From positions 405,001 through 469,000 of the forward strand of contig NZ_BMNK01000007.1 in NCBI RefSeq assembly GCF_014646515.1: 64,000 nucleotides of DNA, in the 5' to 3' direction. The notes under the pieces are model-generated. The model was not told the DNA's origin. It made no database searches and was given only the letters and a program-made list of their open reading frames with translations. Shown one piece after another: positions 1-8,359 of this stretch. Position 1 is the stretch's first letter; each line of letters opens with the position of its first letter. This DNA is from Nonomuraea glycinis (lineage in GTDB: Bacteria; Actinomycetota; Actinomycetes; Streptosporangiales; Streptosporangiaceae). Made by a program: the position numbers and the translations under genes.

Positions 1-1
1 G

Positions 2-1429
2 GTCGTAGGAGGGCTGCTGACCGCGCTGCTGGCCTCGGTGATGATGATTCCGTCAGGCGCGGCGGCGTCCACGCTGCCGTGGAAGTCGTGCGGCGGAGAG
101 CTGGAGTGCGCATCGATCGAGGTGCCCGTGGACTGGTCGAAACCGTCCGGGCGGAAGGTCTCCATCCAAGTCGCCCGGCTGCCGGCCACCGGCACCCACC
201 GCAGGATCGGCACGGTGTTCGCCATCCCCGGCGGACCGGGCGGCTCGGGCATCGAGGATCTGAAGAAGAGGGGTGGCGGCTTCAGCACGTTGCGGCAGCG
301 GTTCGACGTGGTCAGCGACGCGCCGCGCAACACCACGGATCTCGGTGTCATCCCGTTCGCGTGTCTGTCCACCGGCCCCTGGATCACCGTTCCCGGCAGC
401 CGTGCCGCATACGACCGGCTGGCCGCACGGAACCGGGCGTCCGCCGAGCAATGCCGGAGGAGCGACCCCGAATACTTCGACAACCTTGACTCAGGCTCGG
501 TGGCCAGGGACATCGAAGCGATTCGGGTGGCGCTCGGCGAGGACACGCTGAGCTTCGTCGCCACCTCCTACGGTGGCGTGGTCGCCACCACCTATGCCCG
601 GCTGTTTCCCGACCGTGTCCGCGCCCTGTACCTCGACGGCTCTGTCGACCACCTCGCCGACCACGCCACGCGAGCCCGGCTGAGATCCGAGTCGATCGAG
701 GCGCAGTTCGCCCGGTTCGCGGCGTGGTGCGAGTCGGCGGCCCTATGCGCGTTACACGGGCGCGACGCCGGTGCCGTCTGGCGCGCCCTCACCGCCGCCG
801 CCGACCGCTCGCCCGTGCCGGTGAAGGGGGAGCGGGTCACCTACAGCGGGTTCGACCTCAAGGTCACCGCCTCGGCGGACGTGACCAGTCCCGGCCCCGC
901 ACCTGACTCCCCCCACTGGCAGCGGTTCGCCAGGGCCATCGACCAGGCTGTGCGGGGAGACGCCTCCGGCTTCGCCGACATCGTCGAGCCGGTCACGAAG
1001 AGCTTGAAGGTGCCCTCGTTCAGAGGCATGAACGTGACCCACTGCACCGACGGACTCGCCTTCGGCAGCTACGAGGAGTTCCGGCGGATGAAGAGGCTCG
1101 GCGAACGAATCTCCCCCAACTTCGCCGGAAACCAGCTCTGGCATCCGCTCGCCTGCGTCGGCTGGCCGGCCCCCGTCACCAACCCCGCCGCCCCGCTGCC
1201 CGCCGACAGGCTCCCGCCCTTACTCGGCGCCGGCACCTGGACCGACCATGCCGTCGTGGCCAACATCGTGAAGGCCGTGCCCGGCTCGTCCACGGTCCGC
1301 TACAACGGTCACGGGCACGGCCTCTACCTCTCCGGCAACCAGTGCACGATCTCCCACGCCAACCGCTACCTCACCTACCTTCGCCTGCCCCCTCCTGGCA
1401 CCGCCTGCGAACCGCCGACCACGAGCTAG
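2..1429 (+). CDS. Secreted alpha/beta hydrolase, tripeptidyl-aminopeptidase-like (5' end outside window)
   Basis: This reads as an exported serine hydrolase of the Streptomyces tripeptidyl aminopeptidase (SlpD/TAP) type. The frame is open from base 2, and the residues before the GTG at 38 (LLTALLAS then PSGAAAS) look like the hydrophobic core and end of a signal peptide. The true start is therefore upstream of the window, and the GTG at 38 is probably internal. The nucleophile elbow is TSYGG, and the late GHGHG supplies the catalytic His. The usual DPRGxG oxyanion segment is degenerate here (DAPRNTTDLG) and the Asp region (GTWTDHA) is also atypical, so substrate range may differ from characterised peptidases. 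Family assignment is good, exact substrate unknown. Confidence 0.75.
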   Translation, partial: VVGGLLTALLASVMMIPSGAAASTLPWKSCGGELECASIEVPVDWSKPSGRKVSIQVARLPATGTHRRIGTVFAIPGGPGGSGIEDLKKRGGGFSTLRQRFDVVSDAPRNTTDLGVIPFACLSTGPWITVPGSRAAYDRLAARNRASAEQCRRSDPEYFDNLDSGSVARDIEAIRVALGEDTLSFVATSYGGVVATTYARLFPDRVRALYLDGSVDHLADHATRARLRSESIEAQFARFAAWCESAALCALHGRDAGAVWRALTAAADRSPVPVKGERVTYSGFDLKVTASADVTSPGPAPDSPHWQRFARAIDQAVRGDASGFADIVEPVTKSLKVPSFRGMNVTHCTDGLAFGSYEEFRRMKRLGERISPNFAGNQLWHPLACVGWPAPVTNPAAPLPADRLPPLLGAGTWTDHAVVANIVKAVPGSSTVRYNGHGHGLYLSGNQCTISHANRYLTYLRLPPPGTACEPPTTS

Positions 1430-1666
1430 TCAATCCGAGCAAACACGAGGTGGCGAGCCCCGCGCATCATGCCACCCAAGACGCAACGCCCCCGCGCTCG
1501 GGGAGCATCGTGGACGCCCGCAAGACCGGTCCCTGCCCACCTTCACGTGCGAGCTTGTGGTGAACATCGACTCTCGTGGCAGGAGGCGGGGATACTCATC
1601 AGCTCGGTGCCCAACGGTACGGCTGGGAAGCGCGACGACGTAGGTCCGAGCAACACCTTTCTATTG

Positions 1667-1683
1667 ATCTACAATGTAAAGGC
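1667..1683. repeat. 17-bp exact repeat, copy 1, containing TACAATGTA
   Basis: The 17 bases here recur exactly at 7520-7536, preceded by ATT plus one variable base in both places. The core TACA-A-TGTA is a perfect 9-base palindrome, unusually AT-rich for this window. TACA/TGTA dyads are typical of BlaI/MecI/CopY repressor sites, but no such regulator is visible here. It could also be a scar of a small mobile element, since transposase debris lies about 110 bp downstream. Confidence 0.5.
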
Positions 1684-1788
1684 GACGGCCTCTAAGAGGC
1701 AAAAAACCACCACGAACTCCACAATCACAACGAGGGCGAACCGAGCGTGTGGCTCTTGGAGCTTCAGGACAGTCGCAGGGAGGTGGGG

Positions 1789-1952
1789 ATGGGTTTCCGT
1801 GGGAGCTGAAGCCCGATCCTGGGCAACTGGGGCTGGAGACGCTGCTGGAAGAGATCGTCAAGCTGCGGCGGGCGAAGGCGTTGGGGCCGGCGGTGGATCT
1901 GTTCGGCGGGTAAGCGGAGCGGCTGGTGGCCTCCTGGCAGGCACGGGCGTGA
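1789..1952 (+). pseudogene. Tn3-family transposase remnant
   Basis: In the frame starting near 1800 the translation runs WELKPDPGQLGLE, then EEIVKLRRAKALG and ERLVASWQARA. That pattern resembles the amino-terminal region of Tn3-family transposases in actinomycetes. It is broken by TAA at 1911 and TGA at 1950, and a one-base frameshift separates it from the plausible ATG at 1789. Only about 55 of roughly 1000 residues survive. Family identity rests on recall of the motif, so it is moderately sure at best. Confidence 0.45.
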
Positions 1953-2051
1953 GCGCGGGCGATAGCCTCGCGTCCGACCGGCTGCAGACGTGGGTGGGGC
2001 GTCGGTATGGCGAGGCTGATCCGCCGGAGGCCGTTGTGAGACTGCGGGGCC

Positions 2052-2414
2052 TCAGTGGCGTGGGTCCGGGCCCTCGGTGACGCCCCAGGTCTCGGCGAGT
2101 CGGCCGTTGTCCAAGCGGAAGATCTCGATGAGCACGGGCCAGAGGTCGCTACCCGGGGCCGCCATCCCCTCGACGGATGAGCGGATGGCCACCTTGTCAC
2201 CGTCGATCAAGATGTCGTCGGCGACGACGCGCATGGCAGGGAACCGGGCAACGATCTGGACCCAGGCCTCCTTGCCCGCTTCGAACCCGGTGGCGCCCAG
2301 CGGGTGGTTGAGGAAGTCGGGGGTGAACAGCTCGGCGGCCTGGTCGAACTGCCGGGTGTTGAAGCACTCCTGCATCCGCAGCACTAGGGCGCCGGCTTCC
2401 TCGCGTGTGGTCAT
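2052..2414 (-). CDS. SnoaL-like / NTF2-fold protein
   Basis: A 120-residue protein of the SnoaL-like NTF2-fold superfamily, which includes polyketide cyclases, ketosteroid isomerase relatives and many uncharacterised enzymes. The amino-terminal helix pair (VLRMQECFNTRQFDQAAELF) and the segment TPDFLNHPLG, followed by alternating strands, match that fold. It is transcribed divergently from the TetR gene at 2544, with a pair of GC-rich palindromes between them, so the TetR protein probably controls it. No catalytic assignment can be made from sequence alone. Confidence 0.75.
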   Translation of the reverse strand: MTTREEAGALVLRMQECFNTRQFDQAAELFTPDFLNHPLGATGFEAGKEAWVQIVARFPAMRVVADDILIDGDKVAIRSSVEGMAAPGSDLWPVLIEIFRLDNGRLAETWGVTEGPDPRH

Positions 2415-2475
2415 GGAAAGGACCTCCTCGTGTCCGATGGGCCTGCCTCAGGGTGGAACGACGCGATCTCACAAC

Positions 2476-2524
2476 CGGGGCTTCGCCCCGCTTATCTTCG
2501 AGCAGCATACGGGGCGACGCCCCG
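2476..2524. promoter_or_regulatory. Paired palindromes between SnoaL-like and TetR genes
   Basis: Two copies of CGGGGC-N3-GCCCCG lie at 2476-2490 and 2510-2524, spacers TTC and GAC, about 34 bases centre to centre. Together they form a larger inverted repeat, with AACCGGGGC on the left and GCCCCGGTT on the right. They occupy the divergent promoter region and are good candidates for the TetR operator. Confidence 0.6.
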
Positions 2525-2543
2525 GTTAATCTAGGGGAGTGAG

Positions 2544-3164
2544 ATGTCCAGTCGAACGCCTCAACCCCATCCAGCCGGGTCGACGGCTCCCGTGAACGAC
2601 CGGGAGCTACGGGCCGACGCGCGCCGCAATCGTGAGCAGGTCCTTCGGACCGCGCAGCAGTTGTTCGCCGCACAGGGCCTCGGCATCTCGCTCGACGAGA
2701 TCGCCCGCCGCGCGGGCGTCGGTCCAGGCACCGTCCACCGGCACTTCCCCACCAAGGAAGCGCTCTACCTCGCCGTCGCGATCGACCGGATCAGGCAGTT
2801 GGTCGCTGAGGGAGAGGCACTCGCCGCTACCGACGATCCAGCCGCCCTGTTCACGCTGCTGTCCCGGATGATGGCCTCGGGCGCGGAGAACGCGACGGTG
2901 AAGAGCGCCCTCACGGCCGCCGAGTTCGACCTGCGCAACGCCGCTCCGGACGCCGCCGCCGACCTCACGCACCAGGTCGCACACCTGCTCGATCGCGCCC
3001 ATCGCGCCGGCGTCGTACGCCACGACGTGACAGCGGACGAGGTGATGGCGATCGTCGCCGGCGCCTTCGCCGCGATCCGGCACGCCGACGCGGACACCAG
3101 CCGCGAGCGCTCCGCACACATCGCCCAGATCATCCTCGACGGACTGCGGCCCCCATCCCGATGA
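2544..3164 (+). CDS. TetR/AcrR-family repressor
   Basis: A 206-residue TetR-family regulator. Residues about 28-75 form the helix-turn-helix: LGISLDEIARRAGVGPGTVH then RHFPTKEALY is the textbook recognition-helix signature. The remainder is the helical ligand-binding and dimerisation domain. An AGGGGAG ribosome site lies six to ten bases before the ATG. It is divergent from the SnoaL-like gene across a double palindrome, so autoregulation plus control of that gene is the simplest model. The ligand is unknown. Confidence 0.88.
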   Translation: MSSRTPQPHPAGSTAPVNDRELRADARRNREQVLRTAQQLFAAQGLGISLDEIARRAGVGPGTVHRHFPTKEALYLAVAIDRIRQLVAEGEALAATDDPAALFTLLSRMMASGAENATVKSALTAAEFDLRNAAPDAAADLTHQVAHLLDRAHRAGVVRHDVTADEVMAIVAGAFAAIRHADADTSRERSAHIAQIILDGLRPPSR

Positions 3165-3267
3165 CAGGGGGGCCAGGTAGCTCCACCCGCCACCCAGCCA
3201 AGGATCTCTCCTCTCACGACGTCCTCGGAATCAGAATGGCCGGCAACGACTGAGGGCCGGCGACCAG

Positions 3268-4473
3268 CTATCGGGCGGCTGGGGACACGTTCGGGAGCGG
3301 AGGGCCGTCCTGGCCCTGAGGAACGCCTTGGGGAACGCCCTGGGGGACACCGTTGAAGAGGTCGAGGAGCCCGAACGGGGCGCGGTCGCCGAGGCAGAGG
3401 TCCAGCATGTCGTGGGCGTCGGCGTAGAAGGGCTCGCTGCGGGGGAACAGCGCCTTCTCGTAGGCGATGAGTGCCGCTTCGACGTCGCCGGGGTGTGCGG
3501 CGATCGCCTTGGCGAGTTCGGCGCCGTCGAACATCGCCAGGTTCGCGCCGTCGCCGGACGGCGGCATCAGGTGCGCGGCATCGCCGAGGAGCGTCACGCC
3601 GGGCACATGCTCCCATCGGTGACCGTCCGGGAGCGCGTGGATCACGCGCGCGACCGGAGCGGTCTCCCCGTCGGTGATCAGCGCGGTGAGTTCCGGTGCC
3701 CACCCGTCGAACTCGGCCGCGACCCGAGCGGTCGCGGCGGCGGCATCGGTGAAGTCGATGCCGGCGATCCACTCGACGGGCCGGTTCAGCTCGACGTACA
3801 CGTGCAGGATGTTCCCCGCCTCGCGGTGCGCGATGATCCCCTTTCCCGGCGTCAGCGCGTACATCGCGCCGGCGCCGACCGCCTCGGCCGTCGCCGTGTG
3901 CCGCTCGTCGGCGTCGTGCAGGTAGGTGTCGATGAACGTCGTGCCGATGTACTCGGGCTTGGCGTCGGAGAGCAGCGGGCGGACCTTCGACCAGGCGCCG
4001 TCGGCGCCGACGAGGAGACCGCTGGTCACGGTCGAGCCGTCGGCGAAGGTCAGCTCGTGCCGGCCGTCGCCGAGAGGCCGGACACCGGTGACTCGGCGCC
4101 CCCACTGGACCGTCCGGCCGGGCAGGGAGTCGAGCAGGATCCGGCGCAGGTCGCCGCGGAGCACTTCGGGACGCCGCGCCGTGCCGTCGTCGGGGGCGTC
4201 GTGCAGCAGCTTGCCGTGCTGGTCGAGCACGCGCAGGGCCTCGGCGCCTTCGTGGATGATCGCGCGGAACTCGCCGGTGAGGCCGGCGTCGGCGAGCGCG
4301 CGCTGCCCGTCGTCCTCGTGGATGTCGAGCTGGCCGCCCTGCGTGCGGGACTGTGGCGAGGGGTCGGCCTCGTAGACCGTTGCCGGGATGCCGTGGACGT
4401 GCAGGACCCGGGCGAGGGTCAGGCCGCCGAGGCCGGCGCCGACGATGGCGATCGGGTGGTGGCTGGTGTTCAT
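3268..4473 (-). CDS. FAD-dependent monooxygenase, TetX-like
   Basis: A 401-residue class A flavin monooxygenase. The Rossmann motif GAGLGGL lies at residues 11-17, the second FAD motif GDAAHLMPP is around residue 300, and a DG motif (GADGAWS) is near residue 160. This architecture is shared with TetX tetracycline monooxygenases and related aromatic hydroxylases. The carboxy terminus carries a repeated GVPQ tetrapeptide from short tandem duplication. The divergent TetR gene at 4586 and two palindromes in between suggest substrate-inducible expression. Tetracycline as substrate is only a possibility. Confidence 0.85.
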   Translation of the reverse strand: MNTSHHPIAIVGAGLGGLTLARVLHVHGIPATVYEADPSPQSRTQGGQLDIHEDDGQRALADAGLTGEFRAIIHEGAEALRVLDQHGKLLHDAPDDGTARRPEVLRGDLRRILLDSLPGRTVQWGRRVTGVRPLGDGRHELTFADGSTVTSGLLVGADGAWSKVRPLLSDAKPEYIGTTFIDTYLHDADERHTATAEAVGAGAMYALTPGKGIIAHREAGNILHVYVELNRPVEWIAGIDFTDAAAATARVAAEFDGWAPELTALITDGETAPVARVIHALPDGHRWEHVPGVTLLGDAAHLMPPSGDGANLAMFDGAELAKAIAAHPGDVEAALIAYEKALFPRSEPFYADAHDMLDLCLGDRAPFGLLDLFNGVPQGVPQGVPQGQDGPPLPNVSPAAR

Positions 4474-4523
4474 GCGTTTCCTCGTTCCCGTGCGGGGAGC
4501 GCCGGGCACCCGCCCGGGACGCT

Positions 4524-4565
4524 TTATGGACCGATGTTCCATAAGGAGTATGGAACGCGGTTCCA
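4524..4565. promoter_or_regulatory. Two TetR-type operators in divergent promoter
   Basis: TTATGGA (4524-4530) pairs with TCCATAA (4538-4544) across seven bases, and TGGAAC-GCG-GTTCCA (4551-4565) is a perfect 15-base palindrome. Both contain ATGGA/GGAAC half-sites and lie between the divergent monooxygenase and TetR genes. Confidence 0.65.
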
Positions 4566-4585
4566 GCGTGTGTCAAAATGGGGTC

Positions 4586-5275
4586 ATGCCACGGACACGA
4601 GGAAGAGCACCCGATGGGAAATGGCGTGCCGACGCCCTGTCCCGAGAGATCATCGTCGGCGCGGCCATCGCGCTGCTGGACGAGCTCGGCGAGCGGGGAC
4701 TCACCTTCCGGCTGCTGGCCAAACAGCTGAACACCGGCCCTGGCGCGCTGTACTGGCACGTGACGAACAAAGACGAACTCGTCGCCCTGGCCGCCGATGA
4801 GGTGCTCGGCCACGCCTTCACCGCGCCCCCGCCCCCCGAGGAAAGCGCCGGCGCCGGGCTGCGCGCCCTCGCCATCGCTGTCTTCGACGCCCTCGATCAG
4901 CACCCGTGGGCGGCGTCGCACGTCAACGCGCCGCCCACCCTGGCGAACGCGCTGCGCCTGCTCGACCGCATCGGCACCCTCGTCGCACGCACCGGGCTGC
5001 CCGCCGAACGGCATTTCGCGGTCTCCACCGCGATCTCGTACTACATCACCGGCGTCAGCGCCCAGATCATCGCCCCCCGCGCCACCGCCGTCGCGGCCAC
5101 CGACCGCGACGCCTTTCTCGCCCAGACCGCCGAACACTGGGAGAAACTCGACCCCGCCGACTACCCCTTCCTCACCCGCACCACCACGGACCTACGCGAC
5201 CACGACGACCGCGATCAATTCACCACCGGCCTCGACCTGCTCCTGGACGGCCTGAACACGACCGCGAACCCGTGA
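4586..5275 (+). CDS. TetR-family repressor with TetR_C-type domain
   Basis: A 229-residue regulator. Residues about 18-75 form the HTH (LTFRLLAKQLNTGPGALYWH, then VTNKDELV), which is the TetR(B)-like variant with YWHV rather than the common YYHF. The larger carboxy-terminal domain suits binding of bulky hydrophobic compounds. The ATG at 4586 is chosen because the HTH begins soon after and upstream sequence holds the operators. It is divergent from the TetX-like monooxygenase, which it probably represses. Confidence 0.87.
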   Translation: MPRTRGRAPDGKWRADALSREIIVGAAIALLDELGERGLTFRLLAKQLNTGPGALYWHVTNKDELVALAADEVLGHAFTAPPPPEESAGAGLRALAIAVFDALDQHPWAASHVNAPPTLANALRLLDRIGTLVARTGLPAERHFAVSTAISYYITGVSAQIIAPRATAVAATDRDAFLAQTAEHWEKLDPADYPFLTRTTTDLRDHDDRDQFTTGLDLLLDGLNTTANP

Positions 5276-5433
5276 CCGAAGCCGCCGGCGCGAGGAAGGC
5301 GTCGCGGCCGGCGGTGGCGCGGGGGAAATGCGGGCAGGCGACAACGTCGTCGATCGCTACCAGGGGGGACCCGCCTCCCGGCACGGCCACGGCCATGGCC
5401 GCCAAGGCGGCCGACCTCGCGGCACATGGCTCC

Positions 5434-6006
5434 TCAGCGGGTGCCGAGGAACGTCAGCGTACGCTCAAGCAACAGGGCCGTGGCCTTGGCGTCGTAGGAA
5501 GGCAGCGAGCTGTCGGCGAACAGATGCTCATCGCCGGGATACAGGTGCAGTTCGGCGTCGGAAGCCTGGCCGACGAGCGCGTGGGCGGCGTCCGCGTCAC
5601 CCTCGTCGATGAAGACGCGGTCCGCTTCCATGGCGTGGACCCGGACCGGAACCTGTGCCGGCCATGGCCCGAAGAAGGAGCTCGGCACGCAGGCGTGGAC
5701 GAATACGGCACCACGCGCGCCCGGCCGGGTCTGAGCGAGCTGCTGCGCCGGAAGCACGCCAAGGGAGAACCCGAGGTAGACCAGCGCCGCCGGCGAGTCC
5801 GCCGCCGCCCGAGCGCCGCGGTCCAGGAACCCATCGACGCCGATCTGCTCGAAGTACGCCAACCCCGCATCGAGGGTGTCGAAGGTACGGCCGTCGTACA
5901 GGTCAGGTGTGTGCACGTCGTGCCCGTGGCCACGGAGATCCTCGGCAAAAGCGATCACACCCGGGGTGAGGCCGAGAGAGTGATGGAACAGCAGCACGTC
6001 GGCCAT
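5434..6006 (-). CDS. Dienelactone hydrolase-family protein
   Basis: A 190-residue alpha/beta hydrolase of the dienelactone hydrolase superfamily. Visible landmarks are LLFHHSLGLTPGV at the oxyanion strand, the nucleophile elbow GFSLG with Ser where classical dienelactone hydrolases have Cys, and YPGDEHLFAD with the catalytic His. The Ser nucleophile indicates esterase-type chemistry on an unknown ester or lactone. It stands alone on the minus strand between plus-strand genes. Confidence 0.8.
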   Translation of the reverse strand: MADVLLFHHSLGLTPGVIAFAEDLRGHGHDVHTPDLYDGRTFDTLDAGLAYFEQIGVDGFLDRGARAAADSPAALVYLGFSLGVLPAQQLAQTRPGARGAVFVHACVPSSFFGPWPAQVPVRVHAMEADRVFIDEGDADAAHALVGQASDAELHLYPGDEHLFADSSLPSYDAKATALLLERTLTFLGTR

Positions 6007-6165
6007 GGCAAGCCTCCAACAATCGCCGGACAGAGACGATCCATCACCCTAACCCGCCGCCGGCCGCGCCTGCCGAGGTCTCGGACGGCCGGTGCGGATC
6101 GCGTACAGGTGCCTATGAGGGCGGGCGGGTGCGGGGTCCGCTGTGCACAGGTGAGAACATCGATC

Positions 6166-6522
6166 ATGAGTACGCCTCTGACTTCTATGAGCGAGCGCGA
6201 GTACTTCGCCACCATCAGACGCCGACCAGGGATGTTCGTCCTCGGCGGTCGACTGGCAGGCCTGGAGGCATTCCTCGAAGGTTACGACCAGCACGCCAGG
6301 CGCCACGGCGGCCCCGGCCTGCAGGGGTGGACGGAATGGCTCATCGGCCGTCGCGGCAAGACCTGCAATCACCACTGGTCAGGACAGGTGCGTCATATCG
6401 CCCTGGGCGCCTGGGACCGCTGGGAGTTGTCCACCGAGCAGGAAGAACTCGTCATCGACACCCTGTTCAATCTCCTCGACGAGTACCTCGCCGAACGCGG
6501 CGGACTTCCTTCGCCGAGCTGA
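6166..6522 (+). CDS. Conserved small protein, function unknown
   Basis: A 118-residue soluble protein beginning near STPLTSMSEREYFATI, with RRRPGMFV and a central WTEWLIGRR followed by a helical acidic carboxy terminus (LFNLLDEYLAE). I cannot assign a function or domain. The ATG at 6166 is preferred, with the in-frame ATG at 6187 a realistic alternative because the conserved-looking part starts at SEREYF. Codon use is typical of the window and no operon partner is close. Confidence 0.6.
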   Translation: MSTPLTSMSEREYFATIRRRPGMFVLGGRLAGLEAFLEGYDQHARRHGGPGLQGWTEWLIGRRGKTCNHHWSGQVRHIALGAWDRWELSTEQEELVIDTLFNLLDEYLAERGGLPSPS

Positions 6523-6635
6523 ACTCCTCATCGGCAGTGGCAGGACCGAGTGGTCACCGATCGCGGTCGATGGCAATGCCGGTGCTGTCGGTTATGGTGG
6601 TGGCATGGGTTGCTGTGCCGCTGTGAACATCCGCG

Positions 6636-6675
6636 CCGCCGCTTAGCGGCGGTATCGCGGTTGCCGTGAACCGCG
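6636..6675 (+). terminator. Two consecutive hairpins
   Basis: CCGCCGC-TTA-GCGGCGG (6636-6652) and CGCGGTT-N6-AACCGCG (6656-6675) are perfect seven-base-pair stems three bases apart. They lie between the 118-residue gene and the kinase gene. No U tract follows. They could terminate the upstream transcript or form a structured leader for the kinase. Confidence 0.5.
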
Positions 6676-6800
6676 GCCTCCTTGCCTGCCCCGCCGGGGT
6701 CAGTGCCGGGGCCTACCGCCGGATCAGTGTCCCGCCGGCAGCCCGATCACGTGTCTCGCAGTGCTGCCGGATCGTCCTGCGTGATCCGGGGAGCACATCC

Positions 6801-7463
6801 ATGTCCCAGCAGTTCCATCCAACGCACCACGATCCTCTTTCTCGTACGTCCGAGGCATTCTCTGCCGACTCCGACGAGCGGGCCGCAGGCACCGAGAGAG
6901 CGAAGCCGGACCATGATGTGCGGGCCGAACCCGCCAGGCTTCTCCTGATGGTCGGGCTCCCCGGCGCCGGAAAGACCACCCGGGCCGAAGAACTCGCCGT
7001 GGCCCACCGCGCGCTGCGACTGACCCCGGACGAGTGGATGATCTCCCTGTACGACGGGTCGCAGCCCGACGGCAAGCGCGACATCCTGGAAGGACGGCTC
7101 ATCGCCCTCGCCCTGCAAGCGCTGCGACTGGGCACCAACGTCGTGCTCGACTTCGGACTCTGGAGCCGCGACGAACGGTCGGCACTGCGCTGGCTGGCAA
7201 CATCGGCCGGGGCAGCCTGCCACGTCATCTACCTGCCCATCGACAAGGACGTCCAACGCGCCCGGATCGCTCACCGTCAGGCGACCGCACCGCACACGAC
7301 ATTTCCGATGAGCGAGGCGGACATCGGCGAATGGCGGAAGCGGTTCCAGGCACCAGATGCCGCCGAAATCCGTGGCGGTGACATCCCCGGTCCGCCACGG
7401 GGGTGGCCGGGCTGGCCGGAGTGGGCCGCGGACCGATGGCCCTCGCTTACACACGGCCGGTAG
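6801..7463 (+). CDS. P-loop kinase / AAA-type ATP-binding protein
   Basis: A 220-residue P-loop protein with Walker A GLPGAGKTT at about residue 53, the D-x-W motif LTPDEWM, and LDFGLWSRDER at the Walker B/lid region. This is the common actinobacterial family of small zeta-toxin/chloramphenicol-phosphotransferase-like kinases. The substrate is not established. The ATG at 6801 is chosen; an in-frame GTG at 6666 would add 45 low-complexity residues inside a hairpin. The carboxy-terminal GWPGWPEWAADRWP is Trp-rich. It is not HypB. Confidence 0.75.
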   Translation: MSQQFHPTHHDPLSRTSEAFSADSDERAAGTERAKPDHDVRAEPARLLLMVGLPGAGKTTRAEELAVAHRALRLTPDEWMISLYDGSQPDGKRDILEGRLIALALQALRLGTNVVLDFGLWSRDERSALRWLATSAGAACHVIYLPIDKDVQRARIAHRQATAPHTTFPMSEADIGEWRKRFQAPDAAEIRGGDIPGPPRGWPGWPEWAADRWPSLTHGR

Positions 7464-7519
7464 ACCGTCGAGCAGCATGTCCACGACGCCGGCGATCCGC
7501 CACCCGATCAACCGCATTA

Positions 7520-7536
7520 ATCTACAATGTAAAGGC
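7520..7536. repeat. 17-bp exact repeat, copy 2, containing TACAATGTA
   Basis: Exact second copy of the 17-base sequence at 1667. It sits in the gap between the ends of the convergent kinase gene and TipA-like regulator, an odd place for a promoter operator. That favours a mobile-element or attachment scar, or a promoter for an unrecognised short transcript. Confidence 0.5.
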
Positions 7537-7554
7537 CATCACTGGTCTCAAAAA

Positions 7555-8316
7555 TCACCGACCACCCCGAAAACCATTGGCAACGATGGCCGAACGCACA
7601 TAACGGGCCAGGCCGGGGGCGTGCGCGTCGTGGGTGGCGGTGAAACGTGGGTCGGACACGTACAGCTCGCCCAGGCACCGGTGGTGTTCGTGGTCGCAGG
7701 TGTAGAACCAGCGACTGATGTGGAGCCGGTGCCGTTCGGCCAGGTCCATAGCCTCCGCGCCGTCGGGCGGCAGACCCCCCTTGAGCGCCGCGACCAGCGC
7801 TTCGGTGAGGGCGGCGGCCTCGGCCGTGAGCTCTGCCCAGTCCGCCTTCGTGTAGGAGGCGACGCGGCGGCGGCTCTGCGTGTACGCCTCCGTGCCGCCC
7901 CAGCGGCGTTCGACCTCGGCCTCGTGGTCCTCGGGCTGGAAGTCGCCGAACAGCTCCAGGCGCTCCTGCGGGGTCAGGGCGATGCCGAGGGAACGCGCCT
8001 GCATCGCCCGCTCGACGGCGGCGATGACCTCACGAAGGCGTTCGGACTTGCGAGTGAGGAGTTCGTGCTGGCGGCGTAGCTGGGTCAGCTCGTCCACGTG
8101 AGGGTCGTCGAGGATGACGGCGATCTCGTCGAGAGGGAAGCCGAGCTCCCGGTAGAGGAGGATCTGCTGCAGCCGGATGAGGTCGCCGTCGGTGTAGCGG
8201 CGGTAGCCGGCGCTGGTGCGCTCGCCGGGGATGAGCAGGCCGATCTCGTCATAGTGGTGCAGGGTGCGCACGGTGATCCCGGCGAGACCGGACACCTGGC
8301 CGACAGACAGACTCAT
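7555..8316 (-). CDS. MerR-family regulator with TipAS-type drug-sensing domain
   Basis: A 253-residue TipAL-like regulator. Residues 1-70 are the MerR winged HTH (VGQVSGLAGITVRTLHHYDE), followed by a dimerisation coiled coil to about residue 120. The remainder matches the TipAS antibiotic-recognition domain, including HRLHISRWFY and HHRCLGELYVSDPRF, the region that captures thiopeptides in TipA. The ATG at 8316 is preferred. A GTG at 8337 would put the palindrome almost inside the gene. It is divergent from a second MerR gene across a short shared promoter. Confidence 0.88.
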   Translation of the reverse strand: MSLSVGQVSGLAGITVRTLHHYDEIGLLIPGERTSAGYRRYTDGDLIRLQQILLYRELGFPLDEIAVILDDPHVDELTQLRRQHELLTRKSERLREVIAAVERAMQARSLGIALTPQERLELFGDFQPEDHEAEVERRWGGTEAYTQSRRRVASYTKADWAELTAEAAALTEALVAALKGGLPPDGAEAMDLAERHRLHISRWFYTCDHEHHRCLGELYVSDPRFTATHDAHAPGLARYVRSAIVANGFRGGR

Positions 8317-8331
8317 GCCTCCAGGATGGGG

Positions 8332-8348
8332 CCTCACGTGACGTCAGG
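8332..8348. promoter_or_regulatory. MerR-type operator shared by two divergent merR genes
   Basis: CCTCACGTGACGTCAGG is a 17-base near-palindrome (14 of 17 positions symmetric) in the 43-base gap between the two MerR starts. TTGCGC read on the minus strand (8353-8348) fits a -35 box, leaving the palindrome in a long spacer as is usual for MerR promoters. Confidence 0.6.
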
Positions 8349-8359
8349 CGCAACCGGCC

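Larger units (their letters stand above)
1430..2051. other. Gene-poor interval with transposase debris
   Basis: No intact gene is supported. Open frames crossing this stretch lack coding character. It holds an AT-richer patch around 1660-1760 with a 17-base sequence repeated at 7520, and a broken transposase-like fragment listed separately. The downstream end abuts the convergent SnoaL-like gene. Confidence 0.6.

Noticed and set aside
2765..5137. 790-residue open frame on the minus strand
   Set aside because: It runs through the TetR and monooxygenase genes in wrong frames, is extremely Arg/Pro-rich and has no domain; an artefact of high G+C.
6801..7463. P-loop kinase as a possible HypB substitute
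   Set aside because: It has the small-kinase signature with LTPDEWM and lacks GTPase base-recognition and metal-binding features of HypB.
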